Below, piece after piece: positions 12,055 to 23,692 of a DNA stretch of 64,000 nucleotides. The stretch is from Polytrichum commune (taxonomy: Eukaryota > Streptophyta > Polytrichopsida > Polytrichales > Polytrichaceae). Position 1 is the stretch's first letter; each line of letters opens with the position of its first letter. Under the pieces are notes generated by a model that was not told where the DNA came from, ran no database searches, and saw only the letters and a list, made by a program, of their open reading frames with translations. The translations under genes were made by a program, and so were the position numbers. The stretch lies in assembly GCA_950295325.1 (NCBI GenBank), contig OX485806.1:10416001-10480000 (forward strand). The letters are read 5' to 3'.

Positions 12055-12355
12055 AACAAACAACTTGTATTATGGTTGTTCTATTGCTCTCGTCCAAGGA
12101 TTTCTCATGTAGCCCGCTTTTCCGTAACTTGAACCTATTGCAAGCTCAAGTCGTTGTTTGAATACGACTTAGATTCTATTTATTATGTCATTGCTATCAA
12201 TCGACATGGACAAGTTAAAATAAGTGCGATAGTGAATCCCACAAGTGCTTTTTTGCTTATTGTGATCGGTCACTTGACACATACCAAGATGGGACCACTT
12301 CCATGTAAAAGGAAATCACTTTTGGGAGTCCAACATTGAACTTAGGTGCACCCTT

Positions 12356-12801
12356 AAGGTAGAAATACCATAAACCATGAAAATAAGGTGATTCACATTG
12401 AAGATATGGTCTTAAAATTATGAGATAAGTTTCCAAGATAGAAGAGGAGGATTCATGAAGAATGCAAGTTGTTTCATATTTATATTCGTTGTAAAAAAAA
12501 ATCTACAATTTTTCAAAGTGGGAAGTTTGTCAAACCCCCTACTTGTTCACTAGATTCTTTTTAAATAGAACATAGTAATGCTCATTTCCACACAGAACAT
12601 CACCTAAACCAGTTAACTTATGACTATATTAAACTGTGATTGATGGTAGTCGAAGATGACTAAATTTGGCCAAACTGAATGTACACGCATTTCAAGTTGC
12701 CAACCTCGCAATTATTGGTTTCAAAATTGACACTTCACTATTTTGATGGAAGTCTACTGCATGGGTAGAGGGTAGTTCACGGTTTATGGTACTTCTACCT
12801 T
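12356..12801. mobile_element. 446-bp element with 25-bp terminal inverted repeats
   Basis: The left end (12356-12380) and the reverse complement of the right end (12777-12801) match at 23 of 25 positions, starting AAGGTAGAA and ending CCATAAACC plus RTGA. The interior has no coding capacity. This is the structure of a MITE. A convincing target-site duplication was not seen. Confidence 0.55.
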
Positions 12802-14197
12802 TTTCGAATGTTTTTTTAGAATAAAAGTTTGCATTTAATCATCCATCAACCACTTTTGCGCCTCATAGGCATTTAAGAGTAGTTGAATTAGGTTCATTGA
12901 CCATATCATATGGTAACTTGTTCCATCCTTCTCAAGTTAGCTTCAATTCATGTACTAGATCAAAATTGGGGTATTGAATTACCTTGAGCTTCTAATCAAC
13001 AAGGGACTTGGCTTTTCCATGAACAACTTTGTCTTAAAATGAATTTTTAAAAGTAAGTAATCTTAGCTAGTTACTAGTTTTTCCATATTAAATTGAAATT
13101 TTCACTGAGCTTTCATTAAGCTTTCATTGAGTTTCACCGAACCTTATGACATGCATTACCCGGGCCCTATTACCACTCAGAGGTAATCTCCACCATGCAT
13201 GTATCTCATGATATGGGATAGAGTCAAGAAGGTGCTATGCAGGGAAAGTTCTACCCTGTGGATGACTTGAACATCGGATGCCAGTTGTTGTGTTGTAGTA
13301 TATTGACCTCTCCTCGTCTATAGCGCCCCCCGCCCCCCCCCCCCTACCTTATTCTAAGAGCGGAAGTTTACTTAGGTTCTAGATAGCTCTATCTAACTTT
13401 TTACATGAATCTCTAGTTGTATATAATTAACTTAGTTTTATCCATATTAGTTATCTAGTTTCCACATTCATCCACATACATCATTCATTCATCCAAGGAC
13501 AAACTATGAGCGATATATTTGTCATCCAATAATATATTTTCTCATCCACCAACTACGTTCATCCTTAAGCACCAACATCCAGGGCCAAAAGTGATCACAT
13601 AGACTCTACCCCTAATGCGATATAGAGCCAACAAAACTTATTAACCAACATACATTTTTCACCTCCAAGGCCTATTTAACACGACATTTTGATACTTTGA
13701 GGGCTTCTCACTTGCACAACATATATTGAATAATAAGCTACAGTTGCGAACTTAATAAGTAAATCTTGCATCAAGCAAAACTTTGGCTTGATGTGTGCCT
13801 TATATTGCATAACTAGTATACCATGTTGACCCCATAAGCTTCAACCAACCCTAACCCTAACGTGATTGAGGTGACGTGGCCGCCCCAAAGGGTGGCATTT
13901 CGGGAATAGGCTATAAGCCTCCTCCTCGACAAGTAAACAAATTTGATGCTTATCTATCTCATTAAATTGGGTTTTAAGTGTTGTTGGTGCACTAACATTA
14001 TAGAGCTACTGATTATAAAGATTGATACCATGAGAAATAGCATCAACAACAACTATAGAACGCTTGTATAAGAATCCTACTAGTGTGCCCTTGGGTCTCA
14101 TATTAGGTCCAATTTGCAAAAGCTTTTACCTATGAATTTCAAATATGATAGCACCTCAACCTACTAAAATATCAGAAAATATAGATGAAATTCAATT
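12802..14197. other. AT-rich region, no gene seen
   Basis: No supported gene lies here. A 13-C run occurs at 13333-13345, preceded by six more C, and there is a short CCCTAACCCTAA stretch near 13850. The sequence lies between the two arms of the 456-bp inverted repeat pair. Confidence 0.5.
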
Positions 14198-14653
14198 AAC
14201 AAGAAAACGGCAAAACCGTGAGGCTTTGTCATTTCTTATGAAAGACTATAATTATAGTTGTACACTTTGCTCATGCCAGTTCATGGTTATTTATTATATC
14301 TATAACCATTTTTTTTTCAATTAGATTTTTTTCCAATACATTTTAGGGAACAACTATAGTTAACTAGACATATATAACTATAGTGAACTAGATTCTAGAA
14401 CAACTATAATTGACTATGTTTTTTGGTTGGTCAAATCGCGAACAACTATAGTTACAAAAGGCAACTAGTTAATTAATAATTGAGTTGGTTGGTTAGTTGT
14501 CCAAGGTATGCAAGCTTTCACTATTCACGTTAAATAAATTGAACCAAAAATAGCAAGAACAAGTAATGTGCAAGTGTGAACGCAAAATGGTTAGGAAATT
14601 TGCTCTTGAAACATAGAAGTCGATGCATAATCTTTGTCCTACAAACAAAGCCG
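14198..14653 (-). repeat. 456-bp interspersed repeat, right arm of an inverted pair
   Basis: This is the inverse-orientation partner of 10499-10954, with the same ends and the same reiterated AACTATAGTT motifs. Together the two arms enclose about 3.2 kb. The arms differ by scattered substitutions and small indels. Open frames across this copy, such as 14493-14687, are products of the repeat. Confidence 0.75.
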
Positions 14654-15920
14654 ACAAAGCCCACAAGGAATACATGCATTTTGCCACACTTGGGCTTCTT
14701 ACGCATTTAGGGGTTAAAGAAGCCTTATTTAAAGACTACATTGAGCAATTGGCTTTTAAGCATTATGAGGCCTTTATAGGGGATGTATCCGTATGGGGAT
14801 ACTATTCATTAAACCTTTCCCCCTCCCCTCCATGTACGGCAATGTATGCCAACAAATTCATCCATATTTACGGTACCTAATAGAAACAAGTGTAGAGGAG
14901 GGCGAAGAACCAAGTTGTGACATGTAACTTAAGGTTCCATGTGAATGTCACTAAGTTAACTATAGTTCATTAGAACTCAATGGAAGAAACTACATACAAC
15001 TACATGGAACCGTAGTTAACTCCCACTCTACAAGATAAGGCATTGGAGGTGGTGGGGAGCTATACATGAGAAATTACACCTAGTCCATTTAAATGGCATT
15101 GGAGTTAACTTAAGTAAACTACAATAAAGATGATATTTATTGTCCCTTCCTATTCGGAATTATGCAATGTTAGATACATTTTATTGTATATCTCTTGTTC
15201 CACCAACAAATGTGAATTTGGTAGTTTGGGCATTTTAGAGCATCAATAACTTTACTTGGCAAAAATCTACATCAGTAGTATAGATCCAAGTAGTAAGTTT
15301 TACTAAATATCATATTTAGTGTAGACTTTCATGTAAGGAAGTACATAGATACTATGTACTTTGTAAGCTAAGTCTCACGCCCTAATTACACCGAAGTTTC
15401 TGTCCGGTTGTAATCGTGAAATTGCTGAAGATTAAATTAAGAAATAGATGTTGGCCCGCCACTTTTCACACTATTACAGTCGGAGATGCCGATGGACGGT
15501 ACCATAACTTGCCGATGTGATCAGTCCCTCACTCTTAAAAATAAGGTGCGTTATTGGAGGGAAGGATTAAAAACTTTCATCCATATGTATCTTTAACCAA
15601 AAGGACTTTTTGCTATTTGTAGAGAGTTACACTTGACGACATTGGATGTGGTGGTGGGGGGGGGGGGTCGATCATGTGGGGTATGTTGCAAGTGAAGCAT
15701 CCGGTAAGGTAAGTTAAGCCTTATCCGGTAAGTCACTCCAATACAAGACAAATTTAACGCAAAGTGGCCGAGGTGTGACGCATTTTTAACGCGAAGCAAA
15801 CCAAGAGTGATAAATTTCTTTAAAGCTCCCAAAGCGTGACTTCCGCATGTGGGGAGATTCTCGGGAATACTTATCCTAAGTTAGTCTTGGAGCTTATTCC
15901 ATCTTTATTTACTACTGACG
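14654..15920. other. Intergenic region, no gene seen
   Basis: No supported gene lies here. Short AGTTAACTATAGTT motifs like those of the 456-bp repeat recur near 14950-15010, and a 12-G run lies at 15656-15667. Confidence 0.45.
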
Positions 15921-15932
15921 GAATGTCGTTAC

Positions 15933-15978
15933 CACGTGGGATTCACGTGGGTGGAAGCCACTAAATGGATGACACGTG
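15933..15978 (+). promoter_or_regulatory. Three CACGTG G-boxes upstream of heme oxygenase
   Basis: Palindromic CACGTG occurs at 15933-15938, 15944-15949 and 15973-15978, each continued as CACGTGG, which also fits ABA-response elements. bZIP factors such as HY5 and bHLH factors such as PIFs bind this core in light-regulated genes. The cluster is about 810-860 bp upstream of the heme oxygenase start codon. A caveat is that a polypurine-tract and LTR-like junction follows directly, so the boxes may belong to a retroelement remnant rather than the host promoter. Confidence 0.4.
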
Positions 15979-15984
15979 GAAGAA

Positions 15985-16365
15985 TCGAGGGGGAACTGTT
16001 GGTGGTAATAAAATAGGGTTATATACAGAGACTATAAAACATCACAAAGAAGAATAATAATATCTCCCTCCCCCATCCCTTCACTCGTGGCACACCAGTT
16101 GACTGCTCAACGGCGGCCTGGCGCTCCGAATCTACGAATTTGTCTCCGAAATCTCCCAATGGGTACTGGAAATCATCGTATTGGGTACATTCAGGGTGGC
16201 CGCCTCTAACGTGCACGCCTCCCGGCCTAGAGTTTAGTGTGTGTCGCCGGCTCAAGTGCGCTTGCGTCTTATCCCGCCGTGGGCTCCGACACACATCCCC
16301 CGGAACCAAAACCTCAGCATTGGACGCCAAGTCCCAATTCTCACGATTCAATCACCACTGAATTA
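15985..16365 (+). mobile_element. Possible LTR-retrotransposon remnant (polypurine tract plus LTR start)
   Basis: A polypurine tract GAGGGGGAAC at about 15988 is followed immediately by TGTTGGTGGTAATAAAATAG, and TATATACAGAGACTATAAAA follows. This is the usual layout of a Copia-type polypurine tract abutting a 3' LTR that begins with TG. The following 350 bp are GC-richer than their surroundings. I could not find the CA end with certainty, a second LTR or any polyprotein, so this is at best a fragment or solo LTR. Confidence 0.3.
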
Positions 16366-16659
16366 ATTTTTCTAAGTTTCTCACAGGATTTTTTTCGGGA
16401 ATTTTTGTGAATCTTCGGTGCACAATTTGGGTTAGTTTTTTTTCTGTGCACAATTTGGTTTAGTTTTCCTCTGTTTGGCGTGGGGACGGCCTCGAACCAA
16501 TTGACGTACCTGACCAGATTGGTTTGCAGCCTCCTTGTGTGGTAACTTCGCAAAGGGGAAAGTGCATTACTTAGAAGCGAGCCTGTTTGTTGCTTGTTTT
16601 CGGATTTTTCGAAGTTCCGGGAGTGTTTGGAGTGGTTTATTGATTTGAAATTGTGTTGG

Positions 16660-16745
16660 TAGAGCGCGCGCGAGAGAGAGAGAGAGACAGCGAGACAGCG
16701 AGACAGCGAGATTTGAAATTGTGTTTGAGAGAGACCGGGAGAGAG
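16660..16745 (+). repeat. GA-rich leader of heme oxygenase
   Basis: GCGCGC followed by (GA)n and a threefold GACAGC repeat lies 50-130 bp before the start codon. GA tracts in this position are common in plant 5' UTRs and core promoters. Confidence 0.5.
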
Positions 16746-16790
16746 TTGAAATTGTAGTTGCTGTTGTTGTGAGGTTTTTGTATATCTTAG

Positions 16791-19553
16791 ATGATGGCGT
16801 TGGCGGTAGGGGAGCTCGGCGTATGCCTCGGTGGAGGAGGAGGAGCGGGGGGATCATCTTTCGCACCCGCTTCTTCCGTTCGAGAGAAGATCGTTTGCCA
16901 AAATGGCTGTAACAGCAAATCTGTGCACATGCGGTCCAGCAAACCCTTGCAGAAGAATAGGGTGGAGCTTCGTACTCCAAATTGGTTTGGGAGAGTGTTA
17001 GGGTTTGGAGTAGTGGAAACACCGTCAGCTTCCATATCAACGAGGTGCGGGGCTCGAGCGTCGTCGTCGGCCGAAGCACCGGAGAAGCCGAAGCAGCAGA
17101 GGTACCCTGGGGAGAACAAGGGGTTTGTGGAGGAGATGCGGTTTGTAGCCATGCGCCTGCACACCAAAGATCAAGCTAAGGAAGGGGAGAAGGAGAAGCC
17201 GGCTGATGTGCAGCCTGTGGGGAAGTGGGAGCCTACGGTGGAGGGATACCTCAAGTTTCTTGTGGACAGCAAGAAGGTTTATGATACCATGGAGACAATT
17301 GTCGCCAAAGCCACGCATCCCTCATGTAAGTTTCACCTTTCTCCTCCATGTCGTATTGCCATCTTGCAGTTTTGATAATGGATAAGGAAAGAGTGGAATT
17401 CTTTAACCCTATCTACAATCTCATAGTTGAAGTGAAAGTTTGGTCAGTGTTCTACTTAAAAGAATTGATAGGCTTCTGACAACAGAGCTCCCTAAATGTA
17501 AAGGTGGCAGACTATCAAATTCAAATGTGTCCGATGACCTATGTAATCTGCAGCCTTTACCCTCAGATGGTTTATGAAGAGAAAAATTCTTTCTATTTTG
17601 CATCTGCATTCATTTTGGGATCTTGCAGTTATGATAGAATTCGGGAGTCCTATCTGCAATCGCTTGATTGAAGTGAACGAGTGGTTATATTCTACTTAGA
17701 GATTTGGTAGGCTCCTGAAAACAGACCCTCAATTGGTATCAAAACTCTTATCAAATGAAATTTGTCCGATGACCTAAATCATCTGCAGCTCTACCCTCAC
17801 CCAATTTTATGGGGAGAAAATTTTTGGTTTTATGTTGGCATTTCCGTTATTAGTGTTGGTTACGATTGCCGTCCTTCTAAGTCCGTGTAGTTGGCGACTC
17901 GTCATAGCCTCCACATCGTATGAACATCTTGGCAGTTTGTGATGGAGGAGGGTCGGTCGAACGGAAGAGTGGGAATCTGTGGTTGAAGTGAAAGAGAGGT
18001 CACTGTTCTACTTAGAGATTTGATAGACTTCTAGACCCAGAGCTTCCCCAATTCAAAGGTGACAAAAGTTTTATCAATTCAAATTTGTCTAATGACTTAC
18101 ATAGTATGCAGCCCTTACCCTCAGATGATCTATGGAGAGCAACCAAGGTTTTGTTGCTTCATCATCTTGTTCAATTTGGCATCCCCAGCCTTAGTGTTGG
18201 TTATGTTTACCTCCCTTCATGTCAGTGCAAGTGGCCACCTCAACACCTGCTAGTGCTTTTGATTTGCTTCCTGTACTAACAAAGATTGCTCATGATTGCA
18301 GATGAGCTTTTCAGGAACACTGGGTTGGAGCGCGCAGAAAAGCTAGCAAAGGATTTGGAGTGGTTTTCGAGCCAAGGTCACACCATTCCTGAGCCCGGGC
18401 CAGCTGGAACATCGTATTCTGAATTGTTAACGGAACTCTCTGAAACAAATGTGCCTGCTTTCATTTGCCACTTTTACAACGTCTACTTTGCGCATTCAGC
18501 TGGTGGAAAGTTCATTGGAAAGAAGGTGTGTGCAATGCTATATCCAAGTTGAAAGCCAGGATCCAGTGTGTTTGTATTGAGAGTTCTCCTATGTTGTGTT
18601 TTGAAGAAAGATGGAGGTCTCAAGTCTTAGGGAATAACAATTGGGTGCTCTTGGATCAGTTTCAAGCTGACCTGTTGGGGGGTTTTGGTTGAGTTTTATG
18701 AGACTAGGAACCTCTTGTAGACCCTTTTGGTCATCACAAATGCAGTACACTCAACGGTGAACTCAATTGGAAAATATTTAAAAGGCAAGAAAGTCATGGT
18801 GTGCTGCAGAGGCAAGGGTAATAGGAGGTATCACAGACACCCCATTATTAACTTTCTATTTGAGTTACAAACTCTTTCTCCATCGATTTTGAGGTGGGTG
18901 CGATGTGGACATGTTGTTGGTACAGGTTGCAGAGATGATACTGGATGGAAGAGAGCTAGAATTCTACAAGTGGGATGGGGAGCTTTCTGAACTTTTGGCT
19001 GCAGTGAAGGCCAATTTGAATAAAGTTGCGGAGGTGAGAACAATGAACTGTGTCCTTTTATCTTTTCATCAGGATGCTGGGATTTGGAAGAGTATATGTG
19101 TAACAAATGATAGCAGACTAGTGATATACGAGGACTGTAAGGTTTTTCTTGGTATGACACTTTATATTTGCCAAGTACAATATATATACAGAGCTCTTGT
19201 GGAAACAAGTGAGAGCATGTATCTCTCATTTTCGAGTTGGTGTGTTAACAGGAGGTTTTGGAATGTCTTTTAAAGTTTCATAGGAATGTAGCATCTCTGC
19301 ATTTTGAAGGCTTCCTTTTACGTTGGATCTCATAGTTGCTTATTTTCCATCCACTTTAGAATGTTGAATATTTGTGTCAATTTTCCAACCACATCACAAC
19401 ATGTGAACATTATCAGGTCACTCTGAACCTGAGCAATTTGTAATGTATGATTTCCAGGAATGGACAAGGGAAGAGAAGAACAAGTGTTTGGAGGAAACAG
19501 AAAACTCCTTCAAGTATTCTGGAAAGATCTTGCGTGAAATCATCTCTCAATAG
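16791..19553 (+). CDS. HO1: Plastid heme oxygenase (HY1-type)
   Basis: The enzyme opens heme to biliverdin IX-alpha with release of Fe2+ and CO, using ferredoxin in the plastid stroma, and supplies the phytochromobilin chromophore pathway. Exons 16791-17325, 18302-18525, 18926-19033 and 19458-19553 join in frame to 320 residues. Residues 1 to about 100 are Ser/Gly/Arg-rich and fit a chloroplast transit peptide. The catalytic part begins at [18 protein letters not shown], where His124 is the expected proximal heme ligand. It continues with [62 protein letters not shown] (distal-helix glycines), [25 protein letters not shown] and [12 protein letters not shown] at the C terminus. These are hallmark plant HO1 segments. 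A second ATG lies directly after the first. The protein is longer than typical seed-plant forms (about 280) because of the transit region. The branch-site-like TACTAAC at 18273 supports the first intron. Confidence 0.95.
17340..18140 (+). repeat. Three-unit tandem array in heme oxygenase intron 1
   Basis: The 976-bp first intron is largely three diverged copies of a 230-300-bp unit, at about 17340-17605, 17606-17830 and 17905-18140. Shared pieces include ATCTTGCAGTT, TTGAAGTGAA, TTCTACTTAGAGATTTG, GACCTAAATCATCTGCAGC and TACCCTCAGATG. Each copy has acceptor-like TTGCAG and CTGCAG sites. Confidence 0.85.
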
Positions 19554-20480
19554 AAGACTAGGAGTTTCAGTTCTACAGTCGTGGGTAGTAATTTGAAAAA
19601 TGTCTGTATTGGGGTCTGAATGAAGCCTGCAAACACATTCCTATTTATTTTTGGCGTGAGTAGTCAAACCAATGGAGGTAAAACTACTGCGCACCTGCAA
19701 TACTTTTAGCTTTAAACTCAAAGATGTGTACATGCTGTTACAATTCTAAAAAGTCTTTAGTGCCACGAGCCCTGTTCGTGTAAAGTGGTGCATACCACCC
19801 TTGTATGATGACGTGGTTGCAGATTGGGCAGTGAGTGCAACATATGTGGTTTATGCGGAGGTGATTTGTGCTCTGAAAACCCCTTGTAAGTAGACATTTA
19901 CTTGGGTGGGGCCCATTTATGAAGTGTAATTTGAAACAGGTGTTTCATTTCCACATATGTCTGCCCATGTCTCTTGTATCAGTTCTTTGAAACCAAAGCT
20001 GAAAGGTGAAGGTCTTATTTAGTGTGGAGGTTAGTCTTGAATCTCAAGTGTTTATTTGGTTATGCAATACTCCACTTCTGATTGGACTGGGTATGTGAAG
20101 GCTTAAGATTTGTGTTGAACTTTTTGAGCTTATTGTGTACAAATAGGAGCTTGTTTAAGGTATGCTTACAGAATCTACAGTATGTATTGGACTCTTGGTT
20201 AGAAATCAGTGAGAAATAAGCATCACAAGAATCTCAACCTTAAAGGTTCAATGTATTCATAGTACAAGAAATTTAATGAAATTTGATAGGTGATGACATT
20301 TCAATCTAGCGGCTTTGTCGGATTGTCTAAGTTATGCTGAGCCACCTCCCAAAGCCTACAAGATGGAAATTCTAAGGGACCTGATTCTTTTGATGGGAAA
20401 TGTCTAGGTTAAGGTATGTACACTGTTGATGGTATTTTAGTGTCATCTGCTTTCTGGAGTAAGGTTGTGCAATAACTTAG
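19554..20480. other. Heme oxygenase 3' flank, no gene seen
   Basis: No further open reading frame with recognisable content was found after the TAG at 19551-19553. The first few hundred bases are likely 3' UTR. Confidence 0.5.
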
Positions 20481-20484
20481 AATG

Positions 20485-22700
20485 TAAGTTTTTACCAAGT
20501 AAGGTTGAGGGATCTATAAGCGATAAAAGAAGAGAGTTTGCATCTGTTTAGGAGTAATAATGGGGAATTGTTTTCTTGTGAAGAGAAACTTATTCCAAGG
20601 AGAATGCAACTGTTTTTAGATTTTTTTTCATGAATATAGAAATTGCTACATATTTTGAAGCAGTAAAGTTTAGGGTAACACACATAGTTGATCTACAGGT
20701 TAACCCATAACCGCTCATCTAAATGCTAATTCTTGGCTATGATAGTTGTCAAAACTCTTATGAGTTTAATCATTCACAAGTTGCCAACACATAAACCTTA
20801 ACTATGTTTGCCTAAAAATTATAGGTCTCACTCATGTGGGCATTACATGACCCTAGTGAGCTGTTAAATGGACTTGGTTGACTATGGATGCCTCGACCTT
20901 AAGTTGTTTGTGTTTCATATTATCCAAACAACCTATTTGATCTTTATGGATATAATATGTGACCTATAGCAAGAATAAGGAGCATTGCGTAATCTCAAAT
21001 AGTAAGTGACACTAAATACCATAAATAGTGTAAGACTTATGTGGCCACTCTTTTAATTGGACAGTTTCATGAAAAGAGATAAATTAAGGAATGCGAAGAG
21101 CGGCACTGCATCAAAATTATCAACCATTATTGCTCATTTCATGAAATAATTTAGTCTTTGAAACCCAATTCCAATAGCTTGAGATGCTCTCAGATAAGTT
21201 CGATTACAATGTGTTTAATGTTTAGGGTCAAATCACATGTACATGTCTTAACTGTCGGGGAGTTAAAATGGGTGATGTCATCAATCTAGAATGGTGACAT
21301 TGAACTCTCGTTAATATACCCCTTTGCCAATCTCCATCATCTCTGTCGGCGAAACATGTGTATCTTATTCAAGCACCCTACTTTTGGGTGTAAAATGGTG
21401 TGTTATTCTCCTATAACCAAACATTTCAAATATTATTCGATGATCTCCTTTAACCAAACATTTCAAATGTTATTCGAAGGATCATCGTGACGGGATATTG
21501 GTTGGGATAGCCAAGCCCAAAGTAAACATTAAACGCCCACTCAACATCAACCACTACAAACACACTTATATGACCGCTTAAAGAAGACTGTATAGTTGCT
21601 CTTTGAAAATTCATCACAAATCTACATTTGGTCACCTTGATCTCATTCTAATGGTAGTTACTCCTTTGGTAAGATACATTCATTAAAGTGCAAACTCAAT
21701 TTCATGAATTTGCAAACCAATTTAGCAATAGTTTCCATCAATTTCATTGGAATCATGAACCAAGTTCACTATGTAGACAATCAATTTAACTTGAACTTTC
21801 AACCAATTTCACGACATGTTGTGAACTATTTCGTGATTTGGTACCCATATTCACAATTTCACAAAACCAAACTCATGAATTGTATAATTTTATTTCACAA
21901 ATAATGGTACAATACAACATGTATAAGATTCTCCTAATCCCCCCATGACTAGTTCTTCCAAAATTTTGATTGACCTCTCTTATCCAACCTTGGATCATGT
22001 TTGCAATGATTGCTTTTACATCGTTGTTAATGTGACCTACTGTAATAGAGTAATTTGTACATAATTTGCTCATCAACTAGAAAAAAATTCAAACGTTATT
22101 GCAATTGCAAAAAAGTCAAACTTCTTGGAAGTAGGGTTGAGACATCTATAACCGATAAAATAAGAGAGTTTGCCTATATTTAGGAGGTGTAGTAGTAGGG
22201 AATTGTTTTTCTTTGCAAAGAGAAACAACATAACATTATTCAATTGCCATCAACCGTTACATTCTAATAATATCATCATATTGCTTCACTTGAGTATTTC
22301 AATAATGCTATGTTGTGAAAATAAATATAGTATAATTCCAAATAAAATCTATCTTATTCCCGGCCCCACTCAACGTATGAACTCGGCATAATAATGTCAT
22401 GGAATCTAAAGAGAGTGCACAAAAAAAGTTAAATTTCTTTCATGAATACAGATTTTGCTACAAATTTCCAAGTGGTCAAGTTAGGGTAACACATAGTCAA
22501 TCTATAGGTTAACCCATAATCGCTTGTCTGAACGCTAATGCTTGGCTACGACAGTTGTCAAAACTCTTATGAGGGTAATCAATCACAACCAACCACCACG
22601 TAAACTTTAACTCCATTCACCTAGAAATATATAGATCTCACCCATGTCGACATTACATGACCCTGGTGAGCAGTTACATGGCTCGACCTTGATCAACATG
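20485..22700 (+). repeat. Pair of direct repeats about 1.6 kb apart
   Basis: Segments at about 20495-20880 and 22125-22685 share GGGTTGAGRNATCTATAANCG, AGAGAGTTTGC, TTTAGGAG, GGGAATTGTTTT, TTAGGGTAACACA, GGTTAACCCATAA, GTTGTCAAAACTCTTATGAG and ATTACATGACCCT. The right copy contains an extra insertion of about 180 bp near 22230-22420. No coding region lies between. They could be degenerate LTRs of a small non-autonomous retroelement or a simple segmental duplication. No clear TG/CA ends, primer-binding site or polypurine tract was seen. Confidence 0.6.
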
Positions 22701-22726
22701 GCACATCATATTTAGTGCCACACAAA

Positions 22727-22945
22727 GGTAGCTCAACCTGACACCAACACCAACACCAAACCACTCAAATGAAAGAGGCAGCTTCATTTTAGATTGAAAG
22801 TCGGGTTTTCCTTTACAAAAGTAGTAAAGAATGAGAGATCCTTTGAATGTCCCACATTTGCATTCTAAATCGGAGTGCACCCACCCATTCACTTGGATGG
22901 TCAGTGGTTCAGCGTTGGTGTTGGCATTGGGTTGAGCTGCCTTAC
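22727..22945. repeat. Imperfect 220-bp hairpin (foldback)
   Basis: The left arm (AGCTCAACCTGACACCAAC at 22730) and the reverse complement of the right arm (AGCTCAACCCAATGCCAAC) pair over most of their length, and inner segments with TTTAGA followed by GNAAGTNGG also match. The loop lies around 22815-22845. A structure like this can be a MITE or a young hairpin-RNA locus. No expression evidence can be read from the sequence. Confidence 0.5.
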
Positions 22946-23692
22946 ACCAGATATTTACAAAGTGTAGCCAGCCAACAAATGGAGTGGAAAGATGATTCTA
23001 TTTCCCCATTTCAAATACAATGGAAGACTCTGAAAAAGGTGTTTCGTCAAGACATCTACTGTGTAACCCATGCACCCTAATGGTGCAGGCCGTTTAAGTC
23101 ATCCTTCCATGCAACAATTATTGACAATATCATGATTGCAATTTTCTGGTCAACTTACTCTGGCTCCTTAATCATGTACATTCACACCCACTATTCTAAC
23201 AAATGACCGGAATCTGAATCTCCAACACTGCTGGATTCAAAGTTTCTCTAACAGCAATCACCTTAGAATGGCAAAACTGAAATGCAAAAGCCTTGAGTAA
23301 TAGTACAGGTGAATTGCACTCACTTTTGTAAATCCAGTTCATGTGTACATACACAACAGGACTGTCGTATTATCTGAACCAAGTGTGACTTGATGACTTC
23401 AAATTTCAATAGAGTGGAGATAATGATTTGAACTGATCTTACTTCTGAAACATCAGTTCCCAAGTGCTCTTCTGCACAGTTAACCCATCTTACAAAAGCC
23501 AAAACCCTCAGGTCTCTCTTCTCTCTCTACCAAATAAAAAGGCTTGTTGCTGGCTACTGAAGAGATCTACAATTACTTCCTCGTCCTCTTCTATAAAGAG
23601 GGGTTCCTATAGCGAGGATCCGTTGCAATTGTCTTTATGTGCAACACACAAATTACTCATCATGTTGCCCATTAAAAACTGGAAGCACCTAC
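22946..23692. other. Downstream flank of the BET gene, no gene seen
   Basis: This stretch follows the end of the minus-strand BET gene and probably holds its 3' UTR at the right end. Open frames here overlap the low-complexity C terminus of that gene or are random. Confidence 0.45.

Noticed and set aside
11602..12063. 153-codon minus-strand frame with repeated Cys-Pro-Pro motifs
   Set aside because: It is the translation of the GGGTGGGCAT minisatellite inside a MITE-like element.
16567..17167. Minus-strand open frames of 126-170 codons over heme oxygenase exon 1
   Set aside because: They are shadows of the GC-rich coding exon and GA-rich leader; the plus strand encodes a clear heme oxygenase.
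17728..17745. TTGGTATCAAAAC as a Copia primer-binding site
   Set aside because: It lies within a tandemly repeated intron unit of heme oxygenase, with no LTR next to it; the resemblance to the initiator-tRNA site is probably chance.
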